A DNA stretch of 64,000 bases from Garcia nutans (taxonomy: Eukaryota > Streptophyta > Magnoliopsida > Malpighiales > Euphorbiaceae), in NCBI GenBank assembly GCA_947685225.1, contig CANTUV010000003.1, positions 1,992,001-2,056,000 on the forward strand, given 5' to 3'. A program made the translations under genes and the position numbers. The notes beneath the pieces were generated by a model. That model was not told where the DNA came from. It saw only the letters and a list, made by a program, of their open reading frames with translations, and did not search any database. Every line of letters begins with the position of its first letter. Position 1 is the first letter of the stretch. Positions 1-12,941 of this stretch are shown here, piece after piece.

Positions 1-1834
1 CTTTGGTTTTGTTACCACATTTATCATTATCATAGACCCAACTAGGCTTCAAGGATTTAGGCTCAACCAAGCTTCAAGGGGAACAAAACATGCTAAGTAT
101 CAACCCAACTTGGCTTCAAGAACCAACCCAACCTAGCTTCAAGGGTTGTAACATCTCAATTAGGCTTCAAGGACTAGACCCAACCAAGCTTCAAGGGGAG
201 TAAAACATGTTAAACTTCTACCCAACTTGGCTTCAAGGATCAAGCCCAACCTAACTTCAAGAGATTGTTACTAATATTAGGCATGCCACCAACAACAAAC
301 TCTGAAAATGGAATAACAAATTAGCTACACAATTCATTTATCAATTTCATTCTCAATTCTCATCATCAATTAGGCAAACATGCCTTATGTCTTTCAATTG
401 AATCATCATAGCCAATCACAATGGCTTCACATCACATTTAAGTTATAATAGCCAATCACAATGGCTCCATATCATATCATGTCTCAATTCATTTTATAAT
501 ATTTCATAGTATACATAATCAATTACCTCATCATATCCTTCACATTTTACATATAACATCAATGATATAACATCACAAAGTACATTATTCATATAACACA
601 TTACCATTCACAAGATTCACAATGCATAAAACATAACATTGTTCATATAGTATCATATGCATCATCATTATCTTCAAATGTATATTCAATCTCAACAATG
701 CAAGAAGAGCAAAGGAACAATCACAGTAGCCAACACACTCAAGGGACATGGCCAAGCTTGTGGCCGTGTCTCTCAACACCAAATCAACCGAGGCAGACAC
801 GGGCAAGGGAACACGGCCGTGTCTCTCAACCAACACTAGGCAGTGGCAAACACGGGCAAGGGACACGGCCAAGCCAGTGGCCGTGTCTCTCCAAACTTGA
901 TCCAACACGGCCAAATTTCCTTAAACTTGGCCGTGTCTCCCAAAAATCTTTAGTTTTGGCCGTGTCTCCTCCTTAGTTTGGTCGTGTCTCTCATGAACAA
1001 AAACCCTAAACATGGCCAAATCTCTTTTGATTAAATTAAAACACATTATATACAACATAACCTTATTCAAATGGATATAATCAATGTTTTTAACACTTAT
1101 TTTACATGTTCATCACAATAATCACATTAACAATACATTTAAACACATACCACTTCAAAACCCTAAAACCAACATCATTCTTATTCTTTCCATATCAACA
1201 TCCACTTAACTTACCATCTTCAAACCAAAACCAACACCAATTTAACTTTGTAACTTACAATCAATTTCAACACTTATAAACACATCTCAAACACACTTAA
1301 TCATAATAACAACAAATCATAACTCACCTCAAACACAACTTCACAAATAACAAAGGAAAACAAGAGAGTACTTACCTAAATTGAAGAAATTTCACAAATC
1401 TCCAACTTAATCCTTTGATTCTCCATTCAATTTGATGTTTAGAACTTAGAACACCTCTCTTGCTCTCTCTTTTCTTTGGTAGCCGGCCACACCAAATGAG
1501 AAGAAAAGAAATAAAGACAAGTCAAACTTCTCTTCTTCTTTAAATCTCCACCAAGCAATTCTACAAGAGCAATTACTAACATGCCCTCTTCCCATTTGTT
1601 CTAGCTTTCTTCTTAATCAAGTGCCCTTAATAGTAATTTCACATACAACAATTAAAATATCTCTTCCCTTGACCACTCTCCATTTGACCAACATATATGT
1701 TATATGTATTAACATATATACAACATATACATTCCATTAACACAATCATTTCCTTTGCAAAAACATATATACATTTAATTCAAATCAACCAACAATTGTA
1801 TTAAAACTTCTAGGGCACACTTTGGGATATTACA
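1..1834 (-). mobile_element. Truncated LTR of the LARD-1 family
   Basis: This stretch aligns by eye with about 18994-20656 and 27230-29290, starting inside the GCTTCAAG-rich cassette and ending in the family terminus GGGATATTACA at 1834. Its sense is on the minus strand, so the missing part (the sense 3' end) lies left of the window. No polypurine tract follows position 1834, so this is not the PPT-side edge. It is either a solo LTR or the 5' LTR of a minus-strand element. The sequence to its right is an older Tat-type gypsy, so the LTR was inserted there. The target-site duplication cannot be checked because the left end is missing; the candidate right copy is TATTC at 1835-1839. Confidence 0.85.
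720..1000. repeat. GGCCGTGTCTC / GACACGGCC hairpin array in LTR
   Basis: About ten copies of ACACGGCC or GGCCGTGT occur in direct and inverted orientation within about 280 bases of otherwise AT-rich LTR. Neighbouring inverted copies form short perfect hairpins. Equivalent arrays lie at about 20018-20200, 21496-21690 (opposite orientation) and 28245-28450. Similar CG-rich palindromic clusters are common in plant gypsy LTRs; what they do is unknown. Confidence 0.8.
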
Positions 1835-4212
1835 TATTCAAAATCTAATTGATAGAGGAAAATTGCTTGAACCTAACAAACTTAGCACAAAGGACAATCT
1901 TTTACCTAGGTTTAATAGAGTACCACCACCTAGTAAATTTCATGATAGGAGGGGGATTGAATGAGAAGTTTGGCATGCCACCTTTTTAAGACATAGATGA
2001 AGAAGCCACTAAAAAAGAGTAGTTAATTAGAAGAATTGATCCAATTGTGGTCAAGGGGGAAATAACCAATTATGCTATGAATGAGTTTTCTGAATCAACT
2101 GATAGTGATGGTGAATTGGAATCTAAGGAAGAAGAATAGACCTAGTCTAAGCCTGAAGAGGATGAGGTGCTAAATACTCACTCTGGCAAGCTTTATGGGA
2201 TGCCTCTGCCAAAAGAAGTAGAAGCTAACAAAGGAAAAGATGTTGAAATATGAGGGAAAGAAGAGGAAGATGATGCTATCCTTAAGCAGCTGAAAAGAAC
2301 TCAAGTTAGTAGTAGTATTTAGGATTTATTAGCTACATCAAAGAACCATCGGGAAACTATGGCTTAAGGTATGGCTAGCATGCAAATTTCTACTTCTGCA
2401 ACACTAGAGGAGCTGGTTAATTTTATGGAAGTAAATAAGGCTAAAAAGGTAAAGAAAGGAGAAGATACTCAGAAAGGAAACAAGGTTGATGTTAGAATGG
2501 TTTCATTCTTAGAAGCTGACTTACTAGAAGAAGGAAGAGATCACGTTCGTGCACTTTTATTAAGGTGGAAATCAAAGGAAAAAGAAAATCTTGTGTCATG
2601 GTTGATGATTGATCTGCTATAAATGTGTCCTACTCAAGATTTTACTAAATTAGCTATGTCTACATGCGATCTAAGTCCAACTGAGGTGACAATTAAAGCT
2701 TATGACAATCCTAAGAGGCAAGCTGAGGGAATCTTTAAAGCTGTTGTGAAGGCAGACCCTATTGAATCCATGGTGGACTTTTAGTCCTGGATATACTAGT
2801 CACTTTTGCACTATTGTTGGGACGTCTGTGGTTTCATCCTCTTGGTGGAGTTCCTTCAACACTCCATTAAAAAGATTAAGTTCCCAAATGGGGATGAGAC
2901 AGTGATTATTGAGGCTAAAGACAATGAGGTAGTGAAGGTAGTGAATGCCTTGATGGTTGAGAGGCCTCTCAAAAGGTTTTGAATAAATGTTGTTTCCAAC
3001 AATTAGATAGTGGATTTTAAAGTCTTGGCCATGATGAAGAAAATGAATTATCTACCAGGAATTGTCCTTGAAAAAGGGAAAACGGGTGTGACCAAGCTTT
3101 TAGATTTCAATAGTCAAGTTTCTAGAAAGTGGTTGGGATACAAGGAAGTTGATGAAGTTTGGGGATCTATTTGAAGGCCATAGTATATTAGCAAATTCAT
3201 CGCATAATTCATAACAATTTGTGAACCTATCTTTAAATTGCTTAAAAAGAACCAATCGATTAAGTGGAATCAATAGGGGCATTGCTGGCCCAGTCAAATG
3301 AATCAGGAGTCAAGTATACAATTTACTATTGAAGTAGAAAACTTCTGACCTATGAGATTAAGTATAGTATCATTGAAAAGACTTGTATAGTTGTCGTTTG
3401 GTCATCAAAGAAGTTATGACATTACTTCTAATCTTATAATGTACAAGCAATTTCCAGAATGGATCCAATGAAATATTTGAGAGAGACACCCTCGCTGATT
3501 GGGAAGTAGGGCCTGTGGTTGATAATCCTATAAGAGTTTGAGATCAAATATATAACCAGAAAAATCATTAAGGGCATAGTAGTAGCAAAATTCTTGGCTC
3601 AACAACTACTACCTGACAGTGAGGAAATAACTTTGAAATTTCCAGACAAACATTTAAAGGCCATAAAAGTACAAGAATGAAAGATGAATTTTGATGGAGC
3701 AGTTAATAGAAAGGGAGCTGGTTTAGGAGTAATGTTAGAATCACTAGAAGGCAAACTTATCCCTTTAGCTAAGAAATTGAGATTCAAGGTAACCAATAAT
3801 ATAATAGAGTATGAAGCATGCATCTTTGGTTTAAAAACCTTGATGATAATGAATGTTGATAGAGTGCAGGTTTTTGGTGATTCATTGCTAGTGATATCCC
3901 AAGTGAATGGAGAATGGGAGTTGAAGGAAGAAAAACTGAAGCTATTCCATGATTACTTGACTATGATGAAGAAAGAACTTCAAGGATTGTAGGTTCATAT
4001 ACTTGCCAAAGGAAGAAAACCATATGGTCGATGGCCTAGCCACACTGGCTTTGGTTCAGGCGGATTCTGTTAAATGTTTTTGTAAACCCTTGGTTTTAAC
4101 AAGTTCATCAACTCCTTGCTTTGAGTATGAAACTGTCATAGAAACTGATACGGGCCATGATGCATGGTTTGCTACTATAAGGCAATTTTTAAAAAATAGG
4201 GAATACTTATGA
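1835..4212 (+). pseudogene. Decayed Tat/Ogre-type gypsy gag-pol remnant
   Basis: Frames broken by many stops and shifts read in order as a plant Ty3-gypsy of the Tat type. An acidic gag-linker region (about 1900-2450) comes first. A retropepsin-like segment (about 2560-2960) follows with VDD in the catalytic position, then a CP motif and, about 100 residues on, KFPNGDET. Next is the end of RNase H (about 3330-3680), with an EK-C pattern, a DP-KY motif and a WLI-EFEI-like stretch, and then a second, archaeal-type RNase H. The reverse transcriptase is essentially missing, which implies an internal deletion. Integrase is not seen. The family call rests on the protease pattern and the double RNase H, both typical of the Tat lineage. 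Confidence 0.7.
3684..4212 (+). pseudogene. Archaeal-type RNase H domain (aRNH) of the Tat-type element
   Basis: An open stretch begins MNFDGAVNRKGAGLG, has the conserved NNIIEYEAC helix about 35 residues later, and then VFGDSLLVISQ. After one stop at about 3990 the frame continues with PKEENHMVDGLATLA, the usual C-terminal signature. The residues expected for catalysis are visible: D in FDGA, E in YEA, D in GDS and D in VDGLA. In this lineage the extra RNase H follows the ordinary RT/RNase H. The domain is well preserved compared with its flanks but cannot be made as a protein here. Integrase does not follow. Confidence 0.75.
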
Positions 4213-4700
4213 GTGGAGATTTTTGCCCCCCCACTCCCATGTGGAATGGTTCTTATGACTTTGGCACTGTTAGGCTCAGGGCCTTAGAGAACATGAGCCT
4301 AAACTTGGAGAAAATAGAGTCGCCATTTGAACTGGCTGGGAAAAAGAAAGGGGTGATGACTCAATTCCTAAAGAATCTCCAGCCCCTAATGGGTTTGGAA
4401 AATTAGGTACATGTGGGCAAGGTGAAAATGACCCAACACCCCCACAACGCCCGGTTCATTGGAATCGGTCTCCTTTTCATATCTAAATATTATAAAATTC
4501 TTAGTTATTATGATATTATCCATACTACATGCGAATAATAAAATAAAATTATCATTATATTAAAATCAAAGTAAAGTTCAAAACAAAACAATAAATGGGC
4601 ACCCACATGAGGTGGAAACGTACCCTTACAACCAAATCCAATGTCTAAAACTAAATAAATATGAGAGTATATTTATAAAATGATAAAGTGATAAAATATA
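4213..4700 (+). other. Noncoding retroelement debris, possible old Tat/Athila LTR edge
   Basis: No convincing coding region. The stretch around 4316-4460, with GTCGCCATTTG, GGGTGATGACTC and then ACAACGCCCGG, resembles the GTCGCCA-type block found near the LTR of several plant gypsy families, but I cannot delimit it. The junction with element A to the right lies somewhere in 4470-4800. Confidence 0.4.
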
Positions 4701-5019
4701 CTGAATATAACAGATGTGTGAGACATATATACTAATTAGATGAATTTATTTTGTCTAAAGACAATTTAATTGATAATATAAAGAGTTATCATGATTATTT
4801 TGATTAAAATGGAAAAGTATAGTGAAAAGTTATGATTAATTGTAAGAAGATGATTGAGATTGACCCTAAGGGGGAGAGTAGAGGTTGCGTGATTTGATGA
4901 AATAATAATTTGATGATATGATTAAGTTTATATGAAAATTTAAGATGATATTTTGTTATGGATGGATTATTATCGTACTGGATAATTTTGAGGACGAAAT
5001 TATTTTGGGGGGAGAGAAT
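4700..5019 (+). mobile_element. Element A: 3' end of the internal region, with polypurine tract
   Basis: This piece aligns with the reverse complement of 23230-23430 and 34071-34260. It has the shared block ATTTTGAGGACGAAATTATT followed by GGGGGGAGAGAAT at about 5007-5018, a typical polypurine tract directly before an LTR that starts with TG. Element A is therefore on the plus strand and belongs to the same superfamily as LARD-1 and LARD-2. Its 5' half and 5' LTR are not in the window. Confidence 0.8.
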
Positions 5020-6109
5020 TGTAATACCCCAATTTTTGATGTACTATGGAATAGTAATTATGGGAGAGTATATTAGTGTAATGGATAAAGGAAATATAAG
5101 ATGAATATGTATTATAGCTGTAATATATATGTATATGTTATATATACTTGAAATATATTTAAAATAAACATGATATTTATAGGGCATATATATATATATA
5201 TACCCAACATATACACCACATATACTTGAAGTATATATTGGTGTAGGGAAAGGTGATTTTAAGTAGTAGTAGCAGTAGTAGTGGTAGTAGTAGTAGTAGT
5301 AGTAGTAATAAAAGAAGAAGAAGACAAAGTCAAAAGATGGAAGGAAATAATTGGTGGGAAATTTAGGTAAAAAGTGGTTATATTATTTAAGAGATAAAGA
5401 TGGGAAAGAAGAGACAAGTTCTTCATCTTCTTCTTCCTCTTTAAATGTGAGATTGAAAGAGAGTGAGGAGAGCTTGATTTTATTTCTAAACATACCAAAT
5501 TCATAAGAGTTTTAAGAGATTTGAAGGCGGATATTGAAGATTTGGCAAAGAATTCAAGTGTTCTTTTCCTTGAGCTTATTTTTATGGATTTTAAGTATAT
5601 ATATATATGTGATATGATTAGTGAGAGAAAGTGATGGTTAATTGAATAAGATGTTAACTATGGTGTTTGGAGTATAAATATATGTTGAATTGATGCATAG
5701 ATGAAGTAAATATGGTTAGATGTTGAGGATGATGATATGTAATTGGAATTGAGGAAAAGAGTAAGGGTTTTGTAGAAATGAGTTGTGAATTGAGTAAATT
5801 GATATATGAATGATTGTATGAATTAATTATATGATGATTATTGTTATAATTTTGTGTTTAGGCTAAAGAGGGATCAATTGGAGAGGAGTAAGCTTAGATT
5901 AACCAAGGTTTGAATATATAATCTCCTTGATTTGTACATATGATCTTGAGTAAGTGTATACTTGGATTATGCTCTTGATTTTTTTTTTGCATCATTCTAA
6001 GTTGATAGGTGTGTGTTTTGTTGATAAATATGGTATGAAAAGTGGTTTTGAGATGCCATAGGTATGGCTATTGGGTGCCCAATTTGTACTTCAGTTCAAA
6101 TTTTATACC

Positions 6110-6290
6110 CAGAAAATTAGCCTGCAGGGGCAGTGACATGCCCATGTCACTGGGCATATCATAGCTACTGTAATGCATAATAAATGATAGGTGCAATGAC
6201 ACACCCATGTCACATGGCATGTTGAAAGCTTCTGTAAAGTGGATAAATGACATGGTTAGTGACACGCCCATGTAGTTAGGCATGTCAATT
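6110..6290 (+). repeat. Three-copy GTGACAYGCCCATGT tandem module in LTR A
   Basis: Three tandem, partly diverged units of about 60 bases each carry GTGACATGCCCATG or a close variant plus a GGCAT-G tail. The module resembles, in position and self-complementary character, the GGCCGTGT array of LARD-1 LTRs and the CGTGGCC/GTCGTGG repeats of LTR D at about 30645-30900, although the sequences differ. Confidence 0.65.
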
Positions 6291-7170
6291 AAATAATTTT
6301 GCCCAAAATAGTTCTTTTCCTTATCTTTCATCTCTGATTCATGGCTTGCATAGCTATATCTTATATATATTGAATTAAAAGTGTATATGTGATTATAAAG
6401 TGAATAAATATTGATAAAATATGTCGATTATTCAAAATGTTGGTGTGTTGATGAGTCATATGGTGAGTGTGGCTCATGATTGCATGATGAAAATATGAAA
6501 TGAGAAATGTGGTTGGATATCAAGTGTGAATTAAAAATGAATAATGAATATGATAAAGATGAGACGAATATAATATTATTGTTAGTTTGGAAACTTAATA
6601 TAATCTTAGTTAATGAGAAACTCCAAAGTATGGAGTATTGAATTAAGTGTTATGAATTGAGAAGGAAAGAAAGGATTTGAGTTGTATAATTGAGATATAC
6701 AGATTGATGTTAGTAATATCTTGGTATAAAACATGCCATGATGATAATGAAATACCTTATATATAAGTTGTAATATATTATTAGCAATTTAATGTGAAAT
6801 ATGTGTATTCAATGTGGTGCAATGTGAATAAGCTATATAATTATAGCAAATGATAATGTTATATAAAAATTGACAAGCCATGAAATGTGTATTGATAATT
6901 GTTTTGTGTTTTGTTCAAGTCACGGTCTTGGCATTAAAGAAGACATGCTATTGTTGTGATAATCATGTAATGTAAAATGTAATTATTGTCATAGTCATGT
7001 AATGTAAAATGTGGATGTGATATTTGTTAAAGATATGAGAAGTGCAATTTGTGCATTAAAATGTGGATGTAAGCCTCATTGGGATTATATATGATGATGG
7101 TTGATGGAAACCATGATATGAGTTAAGATGTGAAAATATGTTGAAAAATAAATGTGTATTGTGTGTAGCT

Positions 7171-7483
7171 TATACAATATATAGTTGCCAGAAAATTGTG
7201 TTTGGTAGTTGGCATGCCATACATGATGGGGTGAGGCACTGGGTGCCACAGAGATGTTACTATGCCCCTGAGTTAGACACATTAGTGTCACTACTATTGA
7301 TATATGTTGTGGATGAGACACTAGGTGTCACAAATATTGCTACGTCCACTAGCGGCTGTTGAAATATGCTATTGATGAGACACTAGGTGTCTCAGATATT
7401 ACTACATCCATTAGCAAGACACATTTGGTATCATTATGATGAGATAGGCCAAAATAATGGTTCTGGAACTAGATTATTGTATA
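7171..7483 (+). repeat. Bracketed tandem-repeat cassette of LTR A
   Basis: Imperfect inverted arms at 7171-7205 and 7449-7483 enclose tandem units built on GAGACACTAGGTGTC plus a GATATT-CTAC-TCCA-TAG tail (about 7230-7430). GGCATGCC at 7211-7218 sits just inside the left arm and GGGCCCA at about 7493 just outside the right arm. This is the same architecture as the cassettes in LARD-1, LARD-2 and E. The terminal 9 bp of the arms pair perfectly; the rest is interrupted. Confidence 0.6.
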
Positions 7484-7639
7484 AGGATAATTGGGCCCAG
7501 TGTATGTGTTTTTGGTAGACAAGAATGATATTAAGAATTGTGGATGATATATAAATATATATATATATATATTTATTTAAGTATAAATTTTTTTTATATA
7601 TAAAGGCGGGCGGCACCGCCGGGAATAATTTATTTAAAT

Positions 7640-8178
7640 TTAAAAAAAAGGTAAACCAATACATTCGGTTCTCACTAAGCCTCTTATAACCTGAGGAAGT
7701 GAAGCTTTAGAGTCGAAATAAAAATTACACAAATTAAGCCTACTTAAGCTAGCTAGAGAGTGGGAGATTTGATTAATTTCCCTATAAACATGACGAACAG
7801 TAGATCTAGAGGAGATCAGAAAATCATGAATAAAGTAAAGCCTATGATCTGTTGATCTTAAGTCCCGCAAGTCAAGGAAAAGTTGAGCAAAAGCCAAAGA
7901 GTCCACTTCAATTTCCACCATGCAATTGTAAGCATTAGCGAACTAGAATGTAGCAACATATAAAGCTTGAATTTATGCTTGAAAGGAGATGAAGCATTCA
8001 ATAGGAAACCTTGGCCGACAATAAATTTGCCTAAGGAATCCCGTAATATAAAGCCTCCAGAGTTAGTTTGTTTAGTGTAGGAACCATCCACATTCATTTT
8101 TGATCTAGCACGAGTTGGCCTCATCCATTTTACAAGCATAGGTTTCTTCTGCAAACTACCAAATCCTTCGGGCAACAA
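7640..8178 (-). pseudogene. LINE ORF2 C-terminus: RNase H (RVT_3 type)
   Basis: Two overlapping frames joined by a shift near 7860-7920 give an RNase H-like module. NVDGSYTKQTNSGGFILRD carries the first catalytic Asp and the usual GG-G-RD strand. EIEVDSLAFAQL carries the next acidic pair, and REINQISHSLASLSR is the terminal helix where the last catalytic residue is normally a D-x-LA; here it reads SHSLA. The conserved E-A helix between them is scrambled by the shift. An RNase H at this place is normal for several plant L1 clades. It is not functional as read. Confidence 0.8.
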
Positions 8179-8215
8179 ATCAATAAGCTCAAAAGGGAGT
8201 TGCTTACCATATTTT

Positions 8216-11200
8216 TTAGCCGAGACAGCAACCCCTCCAACTGTAGAGGTAGGACTCTAGTTGCTGATGCAATCCTCCAATCCTTATGCTGCCATCACCC
8301 CACCTGCAAGAACAATACATTTTCCAAACATGCCAAATGATGATTTGAGGAATGAACCTTCTCAGCAAGCTCACAATAGAACCCGTATTCTTAACTAACC
8401 ACCAACTAATCAAAGTTTGTTTGATTGAAGGACCAGTATTAATGACATCTAGGAAAAAAGAACCTTAGTATCTCCATATGTTATTCACATATTTGCAATT
8501 AAGAAAGAGATTATCCATAGAGTCCGAATCGTCATTGCATAAAGGGCACACTGAAGGACCAGAAATACCAAACAAGTATAGATTCACATACAATGGTATA
8601 GCTTGATGTAGAACTCTCCAAGTGAAGAAAGATATAGTCTTTGGAATTTTTGGGTGCCAAACCAAGGAAAAGGATAAACGAGTTGCATTGCAACTTCTTA
8701 CAAAATTGTAAACAGAAGAAAAATGGAATTTGGCCTCGAGGCGATTACGATGATGATAATTCTCCTGAGATTCACAGAAAAAACCAAGGGCCAGATGGTG
8801 TACCTTGCAGATGTGCTTCCAAATGTTGGAATCAATAATCTGGAAGCTCGTGTCTCCTTTCCTATAATAACGGTGCATCATGTAGTCAGCCCAAAGAGAA
8901 TCTCTTTTCATTAAAAGCCACCATAGCTTCACTGAGAAGGTTGTTTGAATCAAATTGAGAGAGCGCAAACCGATGCCTCCTTCATCAGCCGGTTGACATA
9001 AAAGAGAGAACTTCACCCAGTGCTTTTTTCTGAGCCCCATAAAAAATTTTCCATTTTTTGCTCCATGATACGGATGACACTCTTTGGAAGAGACATGGTC
9101 ACCATAACATAAAGAGGAATAGTGGATAAAACATGCTTTATCAAAGTGATACGACCTCCAACAAACAAATATTTTTTAGTCCAACCCTGCAATTTGTCAT
9201 TAAATTTCCTAATAATGTCACCACAATAGGAAATACGGTTAATTCCCTGATAAATGGGGGCTCCCAAATAAATGAAAGGAAAATCCTTCTTTTTAATGGA
9301 AAAAGCATGCTCAATGTGACGAATACCAACATTAGTCATTTTTTTCGAACAATAAAAGGAGCTTTTGTTGAAGTTAATACATTGATCAGAAGCACTTTGG
9401 TATTTGTTGAGGAAAGTTGTGAGCTGATTAATACTATGAAGATCACCCCTTGTAAAAATCAACAAATCATCTGCAAATCCAAGATGGGTGACAACAGGAC
9501 AGCCACGGCCTAGGTGATAAGGCAAAATCTTTCTGGTATCCACCAAGTATTTAAGACCCCTAGAAAAAGCTTCAGACATAATAATAAACAAATAAGGCGA
9601 GAGGGGGTCACCTTGCTTAACCCCTTTGGAGGGAGCAAAGAAACCATAAGAGATACCGTTCACACAAACAGAGAGCTTAGATGAAGCTAGGTTGTCCATA
9701 ACAATGGAAATAAACCTACTAGAGAAGCCGAGCTTACCAAGCAGTTCCTTGAGAAAAACCCATGAAACTCTATCAAACGTCTTTGTCATGTCAAGTTTGA
9801 TAGCTATGTTGCCCCCCTTTGCTTTGCGGTCAATTTCGTGTATAAGATCATTAGCTAGAAGGATTTGAGAGTGAATTGATCTTTCTTGCATGAACCCAGC
9901 TTGTTCAGGAGAAATCAAAGTGGCAAGGATAAGAACCAATCTTGAAGCTAAAATCTTTGTGCAAGCTTTACTAACAAAATTAGTAAGACAAATAGGACGG
10001 AATTATGCAAATGTAGTCGGACAACTGACCTTGGGAATCAGGATAAGTTGAGTGCAGCTGAAGGATTGTGGGATAGAGAGACCGAGAAAGAACTCTTTCA
10101 CCGCACTACACACATCCCAACAAGCTCTGAAAAAAGAACCATCATAACCATTCGGGCCAGGGGCGCTATCAGGATCAAGTTGCCAAATAGAATTCTTAAT
10201 TTCCAAGTCAGATGGAATAGCAGTGAGGGTAGCATTTTGATCTTCAGAAATCATGGTTGGGATATGAGCCAGCATATCAGAAAAGTCATAGTTGCCCTCA
10301 TCGCCACTAAAAAGCTCTTGAAAATATCGAGCTGCTTCCGAACCAATATCCTCTTGAGAAGTCAACCAAGAGCCATCTGAAGATTTAATAAGAATAATAC
10401 GCCTAAAGTTTCTGGCAATTTTGACATGCCTATGAAAAAAGCGGGTATTGGCATCCCCATCTTGAATCCATTTAACTCTCGCCTTCTGCTTCCAATAGAT
10501 TTCTTCTAACCGAAGCTTTTGGGCAAGGTTAGCTTGAAGTTCTTTCAGATGTTTCCTGTTAGTATCTGAAGGGTCTTCAATATAAGCAGATTCAGCCATA
10601 ACAGCCTCACTTTTAGCCTCCTTCACACCATCAAAAATGTTACCAAACACCTCTTTATTCCATATTCGTAAAGCTTTTTTCAGGTCTCTGAGTTTCAAGT
10701 GAAGTCCCTTCATACCACCTCCATAAAAGCTCTTTGACCATTGATCTTTCATAAAAGGAATAAAGAACTTGTGCTCAAGCCACATTTTCTGAAATTTGAA
10801 AGGCTTAGGAATTTGAAATTCAGTCTTGTTACAGTAAAGAAAAAGCAGACAATGGTCCGAAGTAGTAAAGCCCAGGTGCCTCACCAATGTAACATCAAAT
10901 TGTTCAAAAAATAAATCATTGGCCATGAACCGATCAAGACGCTTCCAAACCATACCACTAATTCGATTCCCAGACCAAGTAAAGGCCGATCCCATAAAAG
11001 GAAAATCCATAAAGCCACAAGTATCACAACAGGAATTGAAGTCATCAATACTGGCTTGATTAGGAACAGCAGAGCCTTTGTATTCATCAATGCCACGAGT
11101 AACATTAAAATCTCCTCCAATAAGAAAAGGACTATCAATATTATATTCAGTCAAAGTATCCCATAATTTGCTTCTCTCATGCCTTGAGTGCTTGCCATAC

Positions 11201-11397
11201 ACCATAGCCAATGTAAAAGAAAAGTTAAAGGATAAACATTGAGCCATGCAAAAAGTAACTTGCCCCTTATCAAAGAAGTTTTGGAAAGTTATTGATTGTG
11301 TGTTCCAGAGTAGCCAGCGTTTATTATTGTCATTGCCAAAAAACTGATCAAAACCCAACCTCTTAGCAAACACAGGACCTTGCTCAACATTAACCAT
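8216..11397 (-). pseudogene. LINE ORF2: endonuclease, reverse transcriptase, zf-RVT
   Basis: The segment at 10003-11397 is an AP-like endonuclease. It contains IGGDFNVTRGIDEY, TWSGNRISGMVWKRLDRF and the catalytic TTSDHCLL. The same frame continues after one TAA (at about 10003) into the reverse transcriptase (9013-9939), with AIKLDMTKTFDRVSW, GVKQGDPLSPYLF and the active-site motif FADDLLIF. A shift in an A run near 9013-9040 moves the frame to a C-terminal zinc-binding region (8465-9040) with CPLCNDDSDSMDNLFLNC. A further in-frame stop separates 8216-8413. The first 50 or so endonuclease residues, with the usual N and E catalytic positions, are not readable between 11397 and ORF1. Confidence 0.88.
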
Positions 11398-11498
11398 AGG
11401 TTCAATTATTATAACAAATAAGAATTTATAAGAAGCACATAAACTTTTGAGCCTAATAAAGGATGATGATATACCTCTAATGTTCTAGCACAAACAAT

Positions 11499-12941
11499 TC
11501 ATTGATTATTGTTATTATCCACATAAGCTTTAAGATGCGATCGACGCGTAACTATTGGAGAGTCACAACCAGATTTTTGCTTGCCTTTCTTCCTAGTGAC
11601 TTCGATAAAACCATCATCATTAGCATTCAGCAATTTCCTTTCAAGGATGGCAGCATCTTTCATCAGCTGATTAATATCTTTGAGCGAAGCTGAGCCATCA
11701 TCAGATGCATGACCCAATTCCTCATCTCCTTGATCCGTATCTTTAGTATCAGATGAAGAAATTTTAGTCTGTTGATTCATAACTTCTTTATCAACATTAG
11801 AACAGCTTGCAATACCATGGATTACCCCCTCGATAGCCATGGACAATTTGGAAGGCTTCACAGCCATATCCAGATTATTAACATCATCCTCTTTATCTCT
11901 AACAGAAGCAGGCTCCTCCTTATCATTAACCTTGTCCTCAACAGTCATGACTAAGATAGCAGTATCACCCTTATCGTTTATAGTAGTCATAGTCTCCTTC
12001 CCGGTCAAAGAATGATTGTTAACTCTATTAACTATCGAAGAATCATTCTTATCATCATCATTCTGTTGCTGCAGGGAAACAGAGAGCTTATCTTTAAAGA
12101 CCTGGGGCTCAGCAGAAGTAATAGGAATCCAGGCCAAGTTAGTTTTCTTAGGAGGAGCTGCTGGATGATTAGATGAGGGAACAGCTTGAACTTTGGGCTT
12201 AATCTTCTCCGTATCACCATTAATCTGTTAATCCTTGACATCCAGATTATGAGAGCAGTCATTATCCAAGTGACCAAAACTCTCACATTTTGAACAATAC
12301 AGAGGCAAATCCTCATAAGTAATGGATTGAGGGAAGATCATTCCAGCATTATCAATCCACAGTCTCGCTGGGAGTTCTTTAGAAGCATCGATCTCCACAC
12401 AGATGCGAGCAACCGATGGTTGAGAACGCTGCACAGTAGCTGAATCCAATTTTAATGGGTTACCAATCAGACGAGCAATTTTAAACAGAGCTTCCTTATC
12501 AAAAAAGTGCACTGGCAAACCCTCCATAGTGATCCAAATTGGCACAATGGGACAATCACACTGTGATCTAAAATTTGGGGACCATTTAAATACTGACATG
12601 TGAAATTGATTAAACTGCCAAGACTGTTTGAGCCAACATCGGAGAAAATCCGTTTCCAAATTGAAATTGATTAAAATGCAATGCTCATCATGCAAACCCA
12701 AGGTAAAAGATCCCTTGAAACCAATGGCATCTAGAAATTTTTTCAGGAGTAACATACCAGGCCTCTTAAGATGGAATTTGCCGACCAGAGCGTAGCAAAA
12801 AGGAGAGGATAAGATTGATACATCATTCTGTGAGAAAGAGATTAAAGGAGAACCCCTGAACTTGCCAACTATCTCAGACAAACGGAAAATGGAATTGATT
12901 TCAGCAAAAGATCGGGCATCATCAAGAGGATTTGCTGCCAT
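11499..12941 (-). pseudogene. LINE ORF1: DUF4283 plus zinc-knuckle RNA-binding protein
   Basis: One frame of about 480 codons runs from 12941 to 11499 and is broken only by a TAA near 12228. The first 200 residues are the DUF4283 domain typical of plant LINE ORF1, with the pattern WSPNFRSQCDCPIVPIWITM and then LPVHFFDKEALFKIARLIG. They end in a CCHC knuckle, CSKCESFGHLDNDC (CX2CX4HX4C). After the stop comes a charged, low-complexity tail. In plant LINEs this protein coats the element RNA. The start at 12941 (MAANPLDDARSF) is a good match to such ORF1 proteins. Only the single nonsense codon disables it. Confidence 0.85.

Noticed and set aside
5259..5504. Minus-strand frame ending in poly-Thr
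   Set aside because: It is generated by an AGT/AAG microsatellite within LTR A.
9133..9513. Plus-strand open frame of 126 codons
   Set aside because: It is antisense to the LINE reverse transcriptase.
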